From a bacterium (lineage in GTDB: Bacteria > Krumholzibacteriota > Krumholzibacteriia > LZORAL124-64-63), in NCBI GenBank assembly GCA_024231905.1, contig JAAEQC010000218.1, forward strand, positions 310,001 through 374,000: a DNA stretch of 64,000 bases, given 5' to 3'. Shown one piece after another: positions 34,162-42,746 of the stretch (position 1 is the stretch's first letter; the number at the start of each line of letters is the position of its first letter). The notes below the pieces were generated by a model, which saw only the letters and a program-made list of their open reading frames with translations, searched no databases and was not told the DNA's origin. A program made the translations under genes and the position numbers.

Positions 34162-34958
34162 CTGAACTGCTGGTCGCTGCCGTCCAGACCTCCCCCGTTT
34201 TCGGCGAGGTGCGCACCAACGTGGATGCCGCACTGGAACTGGTCCCGGCCGACACCGACCTGGCCGTCCTGCCCGAACTCTTCTCCACCGGCTACCAGTT
34301 CCGCGACCGGGACGAGGCCCGCTCCCTGGCCGAGGACCCCGCCGGCGACGGCTACGCCTGCCGCCGCCTGCGCGCCGCCGCCCGCGACCTGGACACGACC
34401 CTCGTGGCCGGGATCGCCGAGACCGCCGGCGACAAGCTCTACAACAGCGCCGTCATGATCCGCCCCGACGGCTCCCGAGAGCTCTACCGCAAAATCCACC
34501 TCTTCTGGGACGAGAAATCCATCTTCGAACCAGGCGACCTGGGCTTCCCCGTCTTCCGGGCCTGCGGCACCACCGTGGGCCTCATGATCTGCTTCGACTG
34601 GGTCTTCCCCGAGGCCGCCCGCAGCCTGGCCCTGGCCGGGGCGCAGATCCTGCTCCACCCGGCGAACCTGCTGTTGCCCTGGTGCCCCGAGGCCATGAAG
34701 ACCCGCTCCCAGGAGAACCGGGTCTTCACCGTGACGGCCAACCGCATCGGGCTGGAGGACCGCACGGACAATCCGTTGCGTTTCATCGGCATGAGTCAGC
34801 TCACGAGTCCCCTGGGCGAGGTCCTGGAGCGCCTGGACGAGACCACGGCCGGCGTGGCGACCGCGCGCCTCGATCCGCAGGAGGCGGTCAGGACCAAGAC
34901 CATCACCCCGCGCAACGACGTCTTCGGCGACCGCCGCCCGGACCAGTACAGGTTGTAG
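34158..34958 (+). CDS. Nitrilase-family carbon-nitrogen hydrolase
   Basis: A 266-residue member with the Glu-Lys-Cys triad in the usual places: PELFSTGY (Glu43 region), YRKIHLFWDEK, and MICFDWVFPEAARSLAL. It cuts an amide or related C-N bond; omega-amidase, carbamoylase or N-carbamoyl-type substrates are all possible. ATG 34158 overlaps the GT4 stop (ATGA). The frame is open far upstream, but that part is the GT4 gene in another frame. It ends 7 bases before the convergent glgC gene. Confidence 0.85.
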   Translation: MTELLVAAVQTSPVFGEVRTNVDAALELVPADTDLAVLPELFSTGYQFRDRDEARSLAEDPAGDGYACRRLRAAARDLDTTLVAGIAETAGDKLYNSAVMIRPDGSRELYRKIHLFWDEKSIFEPGDLGFPVFRACGTTVGLMICFDWVFPEAARSLALAGAQILLHPANLLLPWCPEAMKTRSQENRVFTVTANRIGLEDRTDNPLRFIGMSQLTSPLGEVLERLDETTAGVATARLDPQEAVRTKTITPRNDVFGDRRPDQYRL

Positions 34959-34965
34959 GGAGGGA

Positions 34966-36213
34966 TCAGACGAGGCCCGTCAGGTCCATGTTCTTGGGCA
35001 CCACCACGATGCCGTCGGCCGAGACCGTGAAGTGCCGGGCGTCCTGCTCGGGATCGTGGCCGATGCGCGCCCCCTCGGGGACGATCACGTTCTTGTCCAC
35101 GATGCAGCGCTTGAGATCGGCATAGCGACTCACGTCGACGTGGTCCATGAGGATGCTGTCGCTCACCTGGGAGTAGGAATTGACCCGCACGTTCCGGCCC
35201 AGGATCGAGCGTTCCACCGTGCCGCCGGAGACGATGCTGCCGTTGCCCACGATGGAGTCGACCACCGTACCGGGCAGCTTGCCGTCCTCGGTGAAGCCGT
35301 GGACCGACTTGGCGGGTGGCACGGGCGGTTGCCAGGCACGGAAGAGCCAGTCCCGGTCGTAGAGATCCAGGCCCGGGGCGCGGGAGACCAGGTCCATGTT
35401 GGCCTCGTAGAAGCTGTCCAGGGTGCCGATGTCCCGCCAGTAGGCCGGTCCGCCGTTGGTGGGATCGCGGAAGGCGTAGGCGTGGACCTGGCCCTCGGCC
35501 ACCAAGGACGGGATGATGTCCTGGCCGAAGTCCCGGTGGGAGCCGGCCCGGCGCACGTCGGCGCAGAGTTCGCGCACGAGGGCGGCCGTGTCGAAGAGGT
35601 ACACCCCCATGTTCACCAGGCAGTTGTCCGTGTCCCCAGGGATGGGACGCGGATCGGTCGGCTTCTCCACGAAGTCCACCACGCGGCCGGACGTGTCCAC
35701 TTCCAGCACGCCGAAACGGTGGGCCTCGGCCCGGGGCACCACGCAGGCGGCCAGGCTCAGGCAGCCGTCGTGGGCGTCATGGAAGCCCAGCAATTCCCCG
35801 TAGTCCATGCGGTACAGGTGGTCTCCCGACAGAACGAGCACGGTCTCGGGTTTGCTATTCTCCAGCAGGTAGATGTTCTGGTACACGGCGTCGGCGGTGC
35901 CTTCGTACCACTTCTGGCCCACCCGGTGCTGGGGCGGAATGCGGTACAGGAACTCGCCGGCCTCGTAGCTGAAGACGTTCCAGCCGCGCTGCAGGTGCTG
36001 GTCCAGGGAGAAACTCTTGTACTGGGTGAGTACGTAGATCTGGCGCAGGCCGCTATTGATGCAGTTGGACAGGGTGAAGTCGATGATGCGGTAGGCGCTG
36101 CCGAAGGGTACGGCCGGCTTGGAGCGGTCCCGGGTCAAGGGGTGCAGGCGTTCGCCCTGGCCCCCGGCGAGAATCAGCGCAAGGGCTCCGCGCGTCAGCT
36201 GTCGCGTGTTCAC
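34966..36213 (-). CDS. glgC: Glucose-1-phosphate adenylyltransferase
   Basis: A 415-residue enzyme that makes ADP-glucose. The nucleotidyltransferase part has ALILAGGQGERLHPLT, SKPAVPFGSAYRIIDFTLSN (in part), YEGTADAVYQN, LVLSGDHLYRMDY and VDFVEKPTDP. The C-terminal third is a left-handed beta-helix (KLPGTVVDSIVGNGSIVSGG, in part). The start is GTG at 36213. It lies downstream of a histidine kinase and receiver pair in the glycogen cluster. Confidence 0.95.
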   Translation of the reverse strand: MNTRQLTRGALALILAGGQGERLHPLTRDRSKPAVPFGSAYRIIDFTLSNCINSGLRQIYVLTQYKSFSLDQHLQRGWNVFSYEAGEFLYRIPPQHRVGQKWYEGTADAVYQNIYLLENSKPETVLVLSGDHLYRMDYGELLGFHDAHDGCLSLAACVVPRAEAHRFGVLEVDTSGRVVDFVEKPTDPRPIPGDTDNCLVNMGVYLFDTAALVRELCADVRRAGSHRDFGQDIIPSLVAEGQVHAYAFRDPTNGGPAYWRDIGTLDSFYEANMDLVSRAPGLDLYDRDWLFRAWQPPVPPAKSVHGFTEDGKLPGTVVDSIVGNGSIVSGGTVERSILGRNVRVNSYSQVSDSILMDHVDVSRYADLKRCIVDKNVIVPEGARIGHDPEQDARHFTVSADGIVVVPKNMDLTGLV

Positions 36214-36276
36214 TTCGTCACTCCGTCGCGGTACCCCGGCCCCGTCCGTCGCCGGCCGCCGTCTCGATCGATGATG

Positions 36277-36645
36277 CTACTTGGCGGCCAGGCGCTTCTC
36301 CAGCACCTCGCGCACGGTGTCGAGTAACTCGGTGACATCCGAGGACTTGGTGACATAGGCATCGGCGGCCCACGTCATGTAGTTGTCCTTGTAGCTCGAA
36401 TAGGCGGTGTTCAGGACGACGGCGACACTGCTGTCCCGGTCCAGGATGTGCTGCAGGGCCTCGATGCCGTCCATGCCCGCCATGCGGATGTCCAGCACCA
36501 CCAGGGCGGGTTTCATGCTCTGGATGATCTCCAGACCCTGGGCGGCGCTGCCGGCACTCATGGTTTCGTAGCCGGCGCGGCGGAACTCGGTCTCGTACAA
36601 CAGCCTGAGATGGGGTTCGTCGTCGACAATCAGGATCTTGCTCAC
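36277..36645 (-). CDS. Single-domain response regulator (receiver)
   Basis: A 122-residue CheY-like protein with the acidic pair Asp8-Asp9, phosphoacceptor Asp52 in VVLDIRMAG, Thr80 in NTAYS and Lys100 in VTKSS. There is no output domain, so it must act by protein contact or phosphotransfer. The GTG at 36645 has GGAGG 6 bases upstream. Its histidine kinase is encoded 84 bases upstream, and glgC begins 63 bases downstream. Confidence 0.9.
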   Translation of the reverse strand: MSKILIVDDEPHLRLLYETEFRRAGYETMSAGSAAQGLEIIQSMKPALVVLDIRMAGMDGIEALQHILDRDSSVAVVLNTAYSSYKDNYMTWAADAYVTKSSDVTELLDTVREVLEKRLAAK

Positions 36646-36729
36646 GGCCTGCCTCCTTGGGTAATCCGTCCCGTTCGCGGCGTGCAAGCATCACGCCCAT
36701 CGTAGCCCATTTCGGGCCCGTCCGCCAGA

Positions 36730-38514
36730 TCAGGATCCATCCGTTTCCCCGGGCCGCGGGAAGGGCAGGATGAAGGCGAATTCAGCCCCGCCGACTGGGC
36801 GATTCCTGGCCTCCCGGACGCCGCCATGGGCCTTGATGATCTGATCGCAGATGGTCAGTCCCAGACCCGATCCTGTGGGTTTGGTGGAAAAGAAGGGCGC
36901 AAACATACGGTCCGCCAGATCCGCCGCGAATCCTGGACCGTCGTCTCCCACGACCACCCGCACACCGCCGGCCAGGGGCCGGGTGCCCACGATGATCATG
37001 CCGCCCGGCCCCAGCACCTGCCGGGCGTTGACCAGGAAGTTCTCGATGACCTGCTGGATCTCGCCCGGGTGGCACGACACCTCCAGGTCCCCGCAACCCA
37101 GCTCGTAGTGGAGTTCGATGCCGTCTTCCTCGAGCCGCGCCAGGTGACGGCCCACGGTCTCGGCCACCAGGCGGTCGATGACCATCATCCGCCGCAACTG
37201 CTTTTGGGGACGCACGAAATCGAGCATATCGTTGACGATGGTCTCCATGCGCGACACCTCTTCGGTGATGATGCGCGCGTACTCACGGTTGGGGTCGGCC
37301 TCGTCCAGGGCCCGCTGCAACGTCCGCGCGAAACCCCCGATGGAGACCAGGGGATTGCGCAGCTCATGGGCCACCACAGCCGAGGTCTCACCCATGACGC
37401 TCAGGCGTTCCATGCGCAGGAGCGTCTGCTGGTTCTCCCGCTGCTTCTGGTGGGCGCGGCGCAGGTCGATGAGCCGCCGCTCGAGCTCGTGGTAAAGGCG
37501 GCTGTTCTCGATGGCCGAGGCGCTCTGGTTAGCGAACATCTGCAGGAATTCCAGGTCCAGGGCGGAGATGGGCGTGCGGCTGATGGCGTTGTCGGCCAGC
37601 ACCACGCCCAGGGGGCCGCGCCGGGTCGTCAGGGGCGCCACCGCGAACTCGTCGCAACCGAGCCAGCCGGCCACGGCCTCGACTCCCGCCACCTTCAGGT
37701 CCCGCGACACACGCAGGGTGTGGCGCTCATGCATGGACCGGACCAGGAGATTATCCGCGTCGGCCAGAGGTACTGAGATGTTGCGGACGATCTCGTTCAC
37801 CGCCACGTCGGCGTTGGCGGCCGAGCGGTCGTGGGTCGTCATCAGTTCGAAGAGGTCCGCCGGTCCGTCCGCCAGGTCCTCCCAGATACGGGAAGCCTCC
37901 TCGGCGTTGCTGGGACCGATGGCCAGTTCGCCGCGCAGGGTCTCCTGCTGCTCGTCCACCAGCAGCATGAAGGCGCGGTTGAAGCGCAAACCCTCGCCGG
38001 AGGTGATGCAGATGAGTACCGCCTGCAGGACCTGATCCAGGGTGAGATTCGCCCCGTAGAGGGCCTCGCTCACCTGGTTCAGAAGGGAGAGCTTGGCCAT
38101 GCGGACGGCCCGCAGCTCGTCCTCGTGTTCCCGCTGGCTGACATCGAAGAGGGCGAGCAGCAGATGTTCCGCCGGCTCGTCGGAATCGTCGGTGGCGGGC
38201 AGGCCATCGAAGGCATCGCAACGGGCCTCCACAGCGATCCAGTCCCCGGACTCGTGGCGCACCTCCACGGGCACGGGCTGGCCCGTGCAAGCGCTCTCGC
38301 GGCCGGCGGAGGTGAACAGCTCCCGGGGCCGCAGCAGCTCGTCGACCGGCCGGCCCACCAGGTCCACGGCGGCACAGCCGAGCAGCTCGCCCGTGCCGTC
38401 GCTGGCCGCGGCGACCCGGCTGTCCGGATCGATCAGTAGCACCGGTCGGGCCGTGCGGTCGAAACCGCCGGCGACCAGATCGGCGCGGCGTCTGAGGTAC
38501 AGTTCGTGGTCCAC
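36730..38514 (-). CDS. Cytoplasmic PAS-GAF sensor histidine kinase
   Basis: A 594-residue kinase without membrane segments: a PAS domain (about 20-125), GAF domain (about 150-335), a coiled coil, then HisKA with His383 in VVAHELRNPLVSIGG and HATPase with N-box ENFLVNARQ (491-499), DDGPGFA (524-530) and GSGLGLTI (548-555). It would sense a soluble cue. The GTG at 38514 has AAGGAG upstream. It is located between glgA (24 bases upstream) and its receiver, so it probably monitors energy or carbon status for the glycogen genes; that link is inference. Confidence 0.9.
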   Translation of the reverse strand: MDHELYLRRRADLVAGGFDRTARPVLLIDPDSRVAAASDGTGELLGCAAVDLVGRPVDELLRPRELFTSAGRESACTGQPVPVEVRHESGDWIAVEARCDAFDGLPATDDSDEPAEHLLLALFDVSQREHEDELRAVRMAKLSLLNQVSEALYGANLTLDQVLQAVLICITSGEGLRFNRAFMLLVDEQQETLRGELAIGPSNAEEASRIWEDLADGPADLFELMTTHDRSAANADVAVNEIVRNISVPLADADNLLVRSMHERHTLRVSRDLKVAGVEAVAGWLGCDEFAVAPLTTRRGPLGVVLADNAISRTPISALDLEFLQMFANQSASAIENSRLYHELERRLIDLRRAHQKQRENQQTLLRMERLSVMGETSAVVAHELRNPLVSIGGFARTLQRALDEADPNREYARIITEEVSRMETIVNDMLDFVRPQKQLRRMMVIDRLVAETVGRHLARLEEDGIELHYELGCGDLEVSCHPGEIQQVIENFLVNARQVLGPGGMIIVGTRPLAGGVRVVVGDDGPGFAADLADRMFAPFFSTKPTGSGLGLTICDQIIKAHGGVREARNRPVGGAEFAFILPFPRPGETDGS

Positions 38515-38537
38515 CCGCGCTCCTTCCTCTTCGCTCC

Positions 38538-39998
38538 TCAGGAACCGGTTGCGGCCAGAGCCGACGCGTAGAGATCCTCGTAACCGGCCGCCGCCACGGA
38601 CCAGTCCCAGGCACAGCCCATGCCCCGGCGCTGGAGAGCGGTCCAGGCCTTGGTGTCGGCCATGAGGGCCTCGGCCCGCCGCAGGGCCGCCAGCAACTCA
38701 TCCGGGCGGGCGGACTCGAAGACGAAACCGGTCCCCGCGGCGTCGGTCGCGTCGATCACCGTGTCGGCCAGGCCACCCGTGCGCCTGACCACCGGCGGCG
38801 TCCCGTAGCGCAGGGCGTACATCTGGGACAGGCCGCAGGGTTCGAAACGGCTGGGCATGAGGAAGAGGTCGCTGCCGGCGTAGATGCGGTGGGCCAGGTC
38901 CTCGTCGAAGGCCGTGATCGCCGCCACCTTGTCCGGATGGCGGCCGGCGGCATCGCGCAGGGCGGCCATGAAGCGCTCCTCGCCCGTGCCCAGCACCACG
39001 AAGCCGAAGCCGTCGCCGGCCAGGCGATCCAGCAGGGGAGTGACCAGATCGACCCCCTTCTGTTCCACCAGGCGCCCCACCAGGCCGCACAGGGGACGGT
39101 TCGGCGCGACGTCCAGTCCCAGTTCGTCGCACAGGGCCGCCCTGCAAGCCGCCTTGCCGGCCATCTTGCGGACGCTGTAAGTGGCGGCCAGACACCGGTC
39201 GCGGCGCGGATCCCATGTGCCGTAGTCGGCCCCGTTGAGAATGCCCCGGTAGGCTTCGCCGCGCCCGGCGAGCACCCCCGACAGGCCGCAGCCGATCTCC
39301 GCATCCTCCACGGTCTCACGGGCATAGGTGGGGCTGACGGTGTTGACCGCGTCCGCGGCGGCGATGCCGCCCTTGAGCAGGTTGAGCTTGCCCCCGAACT
39401 CCAGCAGGCCCGGGTAACTGGCCAGGCTGGCGGGCAATTCGAGGACGGCCGCGTCGCCGGACGCGTGGACTTCCTGGTGCGCCAGATTGTGAATCGTCAG
39501 TACGGTCGCCCCGATCCCCGGCATCTCACGCCCGGCCCACCACTGGCGGCGGTAGACGAGGGCGGGCACGGTGGTGGCGTCGTGGGCGTGGATGATGTCC
39601 ACTGGCCAGTCCAGCAGGCGTGGCAGCATGAGGGCCGCCTGGGTGTGCAGGGCCGTCCGAGCCAGGGTCTTGCTTGCATCCTCCCCGTCCAGGTAGATGT
39701 CCTCGCCGGCGAAGAGATCCGATTCCACCAGGTGGATCTTCACGCCGCGAGCGCCCCGGGCCAGGGCGTGGAAACGGATATCGTGGACCCGCCCCTCCAC
39801 CCGCACCGACAGGGGCGGCAAGCTCTTCACGGGTCGGATGCCCAGGGCCTTGCGATCCAGGTGCCCGTACAGGGGCAGGACCACGCGCACGTCGTGGCCG
39901 CGCCGGGCCAGTTCCCGGGACAGGGCCGTCACCACGTCACCCAGTCCGCCGACCTTGGCAAAGGGCGCGATTTCGACGCTCACCATCAGGACGCGCAT
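38538..39998 (-). CDS. glgA: Glycogen synthase
   Basis: A 486-residue GT5 enzyme transferring glucose from ADP-glucose to alpha-1,4-glucan. N-terminal EIAPFAKVGGLGDVVTALS contains the ADP-glucose-binding KVGGLGD; later blocks are IIHAHDATT, VLTIHNLAHQ, and RFEPCGLSQMYALRYGTPPVVRRTGGL, the last containing the catalytic Glu (EPCGLSQ). Length is normal. ATG 39998 overlaps the end of galT by 13 bases. Confidence 0.95.
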   Translation of the reverse strand: MRVLMVSVEIAPFAKVGGLGDVVTALSRELARRGHDVRVVLPLYGHLDRKALGIRPVKSLPPLSVRVEGRVHDIRFHALARGARGVKIHLVESDLFAGEDIYLDGEDASKTLARTALHTQAALMLPRLLDWPVDIIHAHDATTVPALVYRRQWWAGREMPGIGATVLTIHNLAHQEVHASGDAAVLELPASLASYPGLLEFGGKLNLLKGGIAAADAVNTVSPTYARETVEDAEIGCGLSGVLAGRGEAYRGILNGADYGTWDPRRDRCLAATYSVRKMAGKAACRAALCDELGLDVAPNRPLCGLVGRLVEQKGVDLVTPLLDRLAGDGFGFVVLGTGEERFMAALRDAAGRHPDKVAAITAFDEDLAHRIYAGSDLFLMPSRFEPCGLSQMYALRYGTPPVVRRTGGLADTVIDATDAAGTGFVFESARPDELLAALRRAEALMADTKAWTALQRRGMGCAWDWSVAAAGYEDLYASALAATGS

Positions 39999-40996
39999 CG
40001 CGCCACCTCCTCACGCAATCGCCGGGCCGCCGTCTCGGGCGCCAGCGAGTTGATGGCGAAGCCGGACCCGGCCTCGAAGCCCGCCAACCGGGTCCAGCGG
40101 GGCAGGATCTCCAGGTGCCAGTGGAACTCGTCCTCGGGCCCCCCGGCCGGACCGGCGTGCAGGATCATATTCAACGGTGGCTCCGGCCTGACGGCCGCCA
40201 GGGCGCGGAGGGCCGGCCCCAGAACCCGAGCCACGGCGGTGCAGTCTTCCGGCGATCCCGCCACGGGGCCGTCCACGTGACGCCGGGGAGCCGCCAACAG
40301 TTCGCAGGGGAAACGGCTCGCCCAGGGCGCCAGGACCAGGGCCCCGTCGCCGGCCGCCACGATCCGCTCGCCCGTGGCTTCCTCCCGCGCCAACAGGTCG
40401 CACAGCAGGCAACCGCCCCCCTCGCCGCGCCATTGCCGCATGCGCTCCAGCTTCGTAGCCACCAGTTGCGGCACCAGGGGCGTGGCGATGATCTGGCCGT
40501 GGGGATGGGCCAAGGTCGCCCCCGCCTCGCCCCCCTGGTTGAAAAAGGGCAGCACGTGGGCCACCTCGGGGCAGGCCGCCAGGTCCGCCATGCGCTCGCG
40601 CAAGAGCAGGAGCAACTCCGCCAGATCGTCGTCCGCCAGGGTGTGCAGGCCGCCGCCGTGCTCGGGCGTGAACACGACCACTTCGTGATGTCCTCGGCCC
40701 GGGCGCGCCGGCCAGGGCGCCTCTCCGAGCGGACCACCATCACCGGGCCGCACCGCCGGAAACATGTTTCCAAAGACCCGCATACGCCAGCCGGGACCGC
40801 CGGCCGGCGCACGCTCCCGGCGGCCACGGGCGGTGATCTCGGGGGTAGTCATGTGCTCGTGACCGGGACAGAAGGGGCAGGTCTCCCCCGCGGCGGGCCC
40901 GGCGACGGCCGGCGCGAATTCGTCCGGTCGGCGGTGCCGGCCCTCCGCGATGACGACCCAGCGCCCGGTCAGAGGATCCTGCCGCCACTGGGACAT
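39986..40996 (-). CDS. galT: Galactose-1-phosphate uridylyltransferase
   Basis: A 336-residue histidine-triad enzyme exchanging UMP between UDP-glucose and galactose-1-phosphate. Zinc cysteines are Cys40 and Cys43 in CPFCPG, the active site is AHPHGQ with His164 and His166, and a C-terminal FHWHLEILPR completes the domain. ATG 40996 has AGGAG upstream. Bacterial proteins of this length near glgA may instead act on glucose-1-phosphate. It heads the galT-glgA-kinase-receiver-glgC run. Confidence 0.88.
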   Translation of the reverse strand: MSQWRQDPLTGRWVVIAEGRHRRPDEFAPAVAGPAAGETCPFCPGHEHMTTPEITARGRRERAPAGGPGWRMRVFGNMFPAVRPGDGGPLGEAPWPARPGRGHHEVVVFTPEHGGGLHTLADDDLAELLLLLRERMADLAACPEVAHVLPFFNQGGEAGATLAHPHGQIIATPLVPQLVATKLERMRQWRGEGGGCLLCDLLAREEATGERIVAAGDGALVLAPWASRFPCELLAAPRRHVDGPVAGSPEDCTAVARVLGPALRALAAVRPEPPLNMILHAGPAGGPEDEFHWHLEILPRWTRLAGFEAGSGFAINSLAPETAARRLREEVARCAS

Positions 40997-41147
40997 CCTT
41001 GTCTCTCCTGGTCGTCGGTGCGCAGGCGGAAATTGTGCGTACGGTGTGGAAACTTTCCCCGGACGCGACCGTAGAATAGACAAGAACCGGACACGATTCC
41101 AGCGCTTTCCCCCTGGACGATCCGGTCAGGCGAACGAAAGTTCGACG

Positions 41148-41189
41148 ACGAAGAAGGCGGACCCATGGCGAGGGGGCCGCCTTCTTCGT
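41148..41189 (-). terminator. Terminator after the polysaccharide deacetylase gene
   Basis: A 13-bp perfect stem (41148-41160 with 41177-41189) with a 16-base loop, 17 bases past the deacetylase stop. It separates that operon from galT. Confidence 0.7.
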
Positions 41190-41205
41190 TTCCAATAGAC
41201 GGTCG

Positions 41206-42099
41206 TCAGGCGGAGACCCCAGGGACGTGCCGCACCGGCAAACCGCCGGCCGCCCGCAACCTTGCCGCGTACTCGCCCATGGTCTCGAATTCCCCCTCCG
41301 CCAGCAATTTCTCCAGTTTCCGGGGCATGGAGTCCTGCCCGCCCTGGCTGCGCAAGGTCGTCAGTCCGGACTGGCCCGCCTGGGGCCGGTGGTCGTCCAA
41401 TTCCCAGGGATGGACGTACAGAACGCAGGGCTGCCCCTGGGCCCGGGCCCGGCGGCGCAGGAAGCGGTAGACCGGCCAGGGCAGCAACCGCATGTAGCCT
41501 CCCCCGGAGAAGGGCAGGTTCTGGCCGGCCACGCGCCAGGTGGGCATGGGCATCTCCAGCAGGGCGTCCGGATCGTCTCCCACCAGGAATGGATGGCGTG
41601 GCGAGCCCGGCTGTCCGTAGCGCGGGTGCCGGATGGGGAAGATGGAACTGTCGTAGGTGAAGCCCAGTTCGCGCAGCACGTGCAGGTAGCTGTGAACACC
41701 GGGGGTGAGGCTGAAGCTGGGGGCCCGATAGCCCGCCACCTGCTCGACGCCCGCGGCGGCCAGGGCGGCCAGGGCCCGTTGGCAGTCGGACCGGAATTCC
41801 CCGACCGACAGCTTGTGCACTTCCGGGTGGGCGAAACTGTGGCAGCCGATCTCGTGGCCGCGCCGGACGATCTCTGCCACCACGTCCGGATGGCGCTCGG
41901 CGGTCCAGCCCAGGACGAAGAAGGTGGCCCGCACCCGGTGACGGTCCAGAAGGTCCAGACAGCGGGCGGTGCCGACTTCGACCCGCTGTTCCAGATCGTC
42001 CCAGGTCTCCGGCGGGGCGTGATCCAGGTAGTTGTGGCCGTGGAACCACTCCTCCACATCCACGGTGACGATGTCCCGGGGCGTGACGGCGAAGCTCAT
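41206..42099 (-). CDS. Polysaccharide deacetylase (XrtA/PEP-CTERM-type, DUF3473)
   Basis: A 297-residue NodB-fold metal enzyme. It has the metal motif VTVDVEEWFH with Asp13-Asp-like acid residues, FFVLGWTAERHPDVV, HEIGCHSFAHPEV with the His-x3-His pair, and a C-terminal DUF3473 (RLLPWPVYRFLRRRAR, then LYVHPWELDDHRP). This pairing is typical of deacetylases from exosortase-linked exopolysaccharide loci, but no exosortase or PEP-CTERM protein is in the window. ATG 42099 overlaps the methyltransferase stop (ATGA). Confidence 0.85.
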   Translation of the reverse strand: MSFAVTPRDIVTVDVEEWFHGHNYLDHAPPETWDDLEQRVEVGTARCLDLLDRHRVRATFFVLGWTAERHPDVVAEIVRRGHEIGCHSFAHPEVHKLSVGEFRSDCQRALAALAAAGVEQVAGYRAPSFSLTPGVHSYLHVLRELGFTYDSSIFPIRHPRYGQPGSPRHPFLVGDDPDALLEMPMPTWRVAGQNLPFSGGGYMRLLPWPVYRFLRRRARAQGQPCVLYVHPWELDDHRPQAGQSGLTTLRSQGGQDSMPRKLEKLLAEGEFETMGEYAARLRAAGGLPVRHVPGVSA

Positions 42100-42746
42100 G
42101 ATCCGGCCTCCGCCGCCGGCCGGGCCACGCAGGCGAACTGCAGGTGACCCATGTCGGCGAAACGACCCAGGGTGAGCAGGTCGAAGAGGTGGAAGGCCCG
42201 GGAGTCTGTGGTGTTGATGCCGACCTGGCGCTCGACCACGTAACCGGCGCCGGCGAAGAGGTCGCCCATGCTCGAGCGCGTGAAGAAGCGCAGGTGGGTG
42301 CGGTCCAGGATGCCCTCGTCGGTGTAGTCCCAACGTCCGTGCAGGGCCAGGTCCTTCACGTTGAAGAAATAGCGCACGTTGGGCAGGGAGGCCACGAGGC
42401 GGCCGCCGGGCGCCAGCAGGGGGAGCAGATCCCGCAGCAATTCGCCCGGATCCGGTAGGTGCTCCAGGACGTCGTTGAGGACGATACGGTCAAACCTCTC
42501 GCCGACCAGCTCGGCCGAGGCCCGACGGACGTCGCCGGCGAGCACCCGGTCCAGCACCTGGCCCGCCCGGGCGGCGGCGTCCGGATCCAGTTCCATCCCC
42601 CACACTTCCACCCCGTCGCCCCGATCAGCCTTGAGGCCCGCGCCGAAGGCGCCGGAACCGCAGCCCAGGTCCAGGACCCGCCGGGCATCCGCCGGCACGA
42701 AGGCCAGCATCTCCCGGCGGGGGTGTCCGTGGTAGTCGCCGCTCAT
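42096..42746 (-). CDS. Class I SAM-dependent methyltransferase
   Basis: A 216-residue methyltransferase of the MetW/Methyltransf_23 group. Motif I is VLDLGCGSGAFGAGL, motif II has VWGMELDPDAAA, and the FDRIVLNDVLEHLPDPGELL block follows, then LLAPGGRLVASLPNVR. The LPNVRYF and DRTHLRFFTR segments are typical for methyltransferases of surface-sugar clusters. It is coupled to the CLC gene before it and the deacetylase gene after it by ATGA overlaps, so a polysaccharide-modifying role is likely but unproven. Confidence 0.8.
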   Translation of the reverse strand: MSGDYHGHPRREMLAFVPADARRVLDLGCGSGAFGAGLKADRGDGVEVWGMELDPDAAARAGQVLDRVLAGDVRRASAELVGERFDRIVLNDVLEHLPDPGELLRDLLPLLAPGGRLVASLPNVRYFFNVKDLALHGRWDYTDEGILDRTHLRFFTRSSMGDLFAGAGYVVERQVGINTTDSRAFHLFDLLTLGRFADMGHLQFACVARPAAEAGS

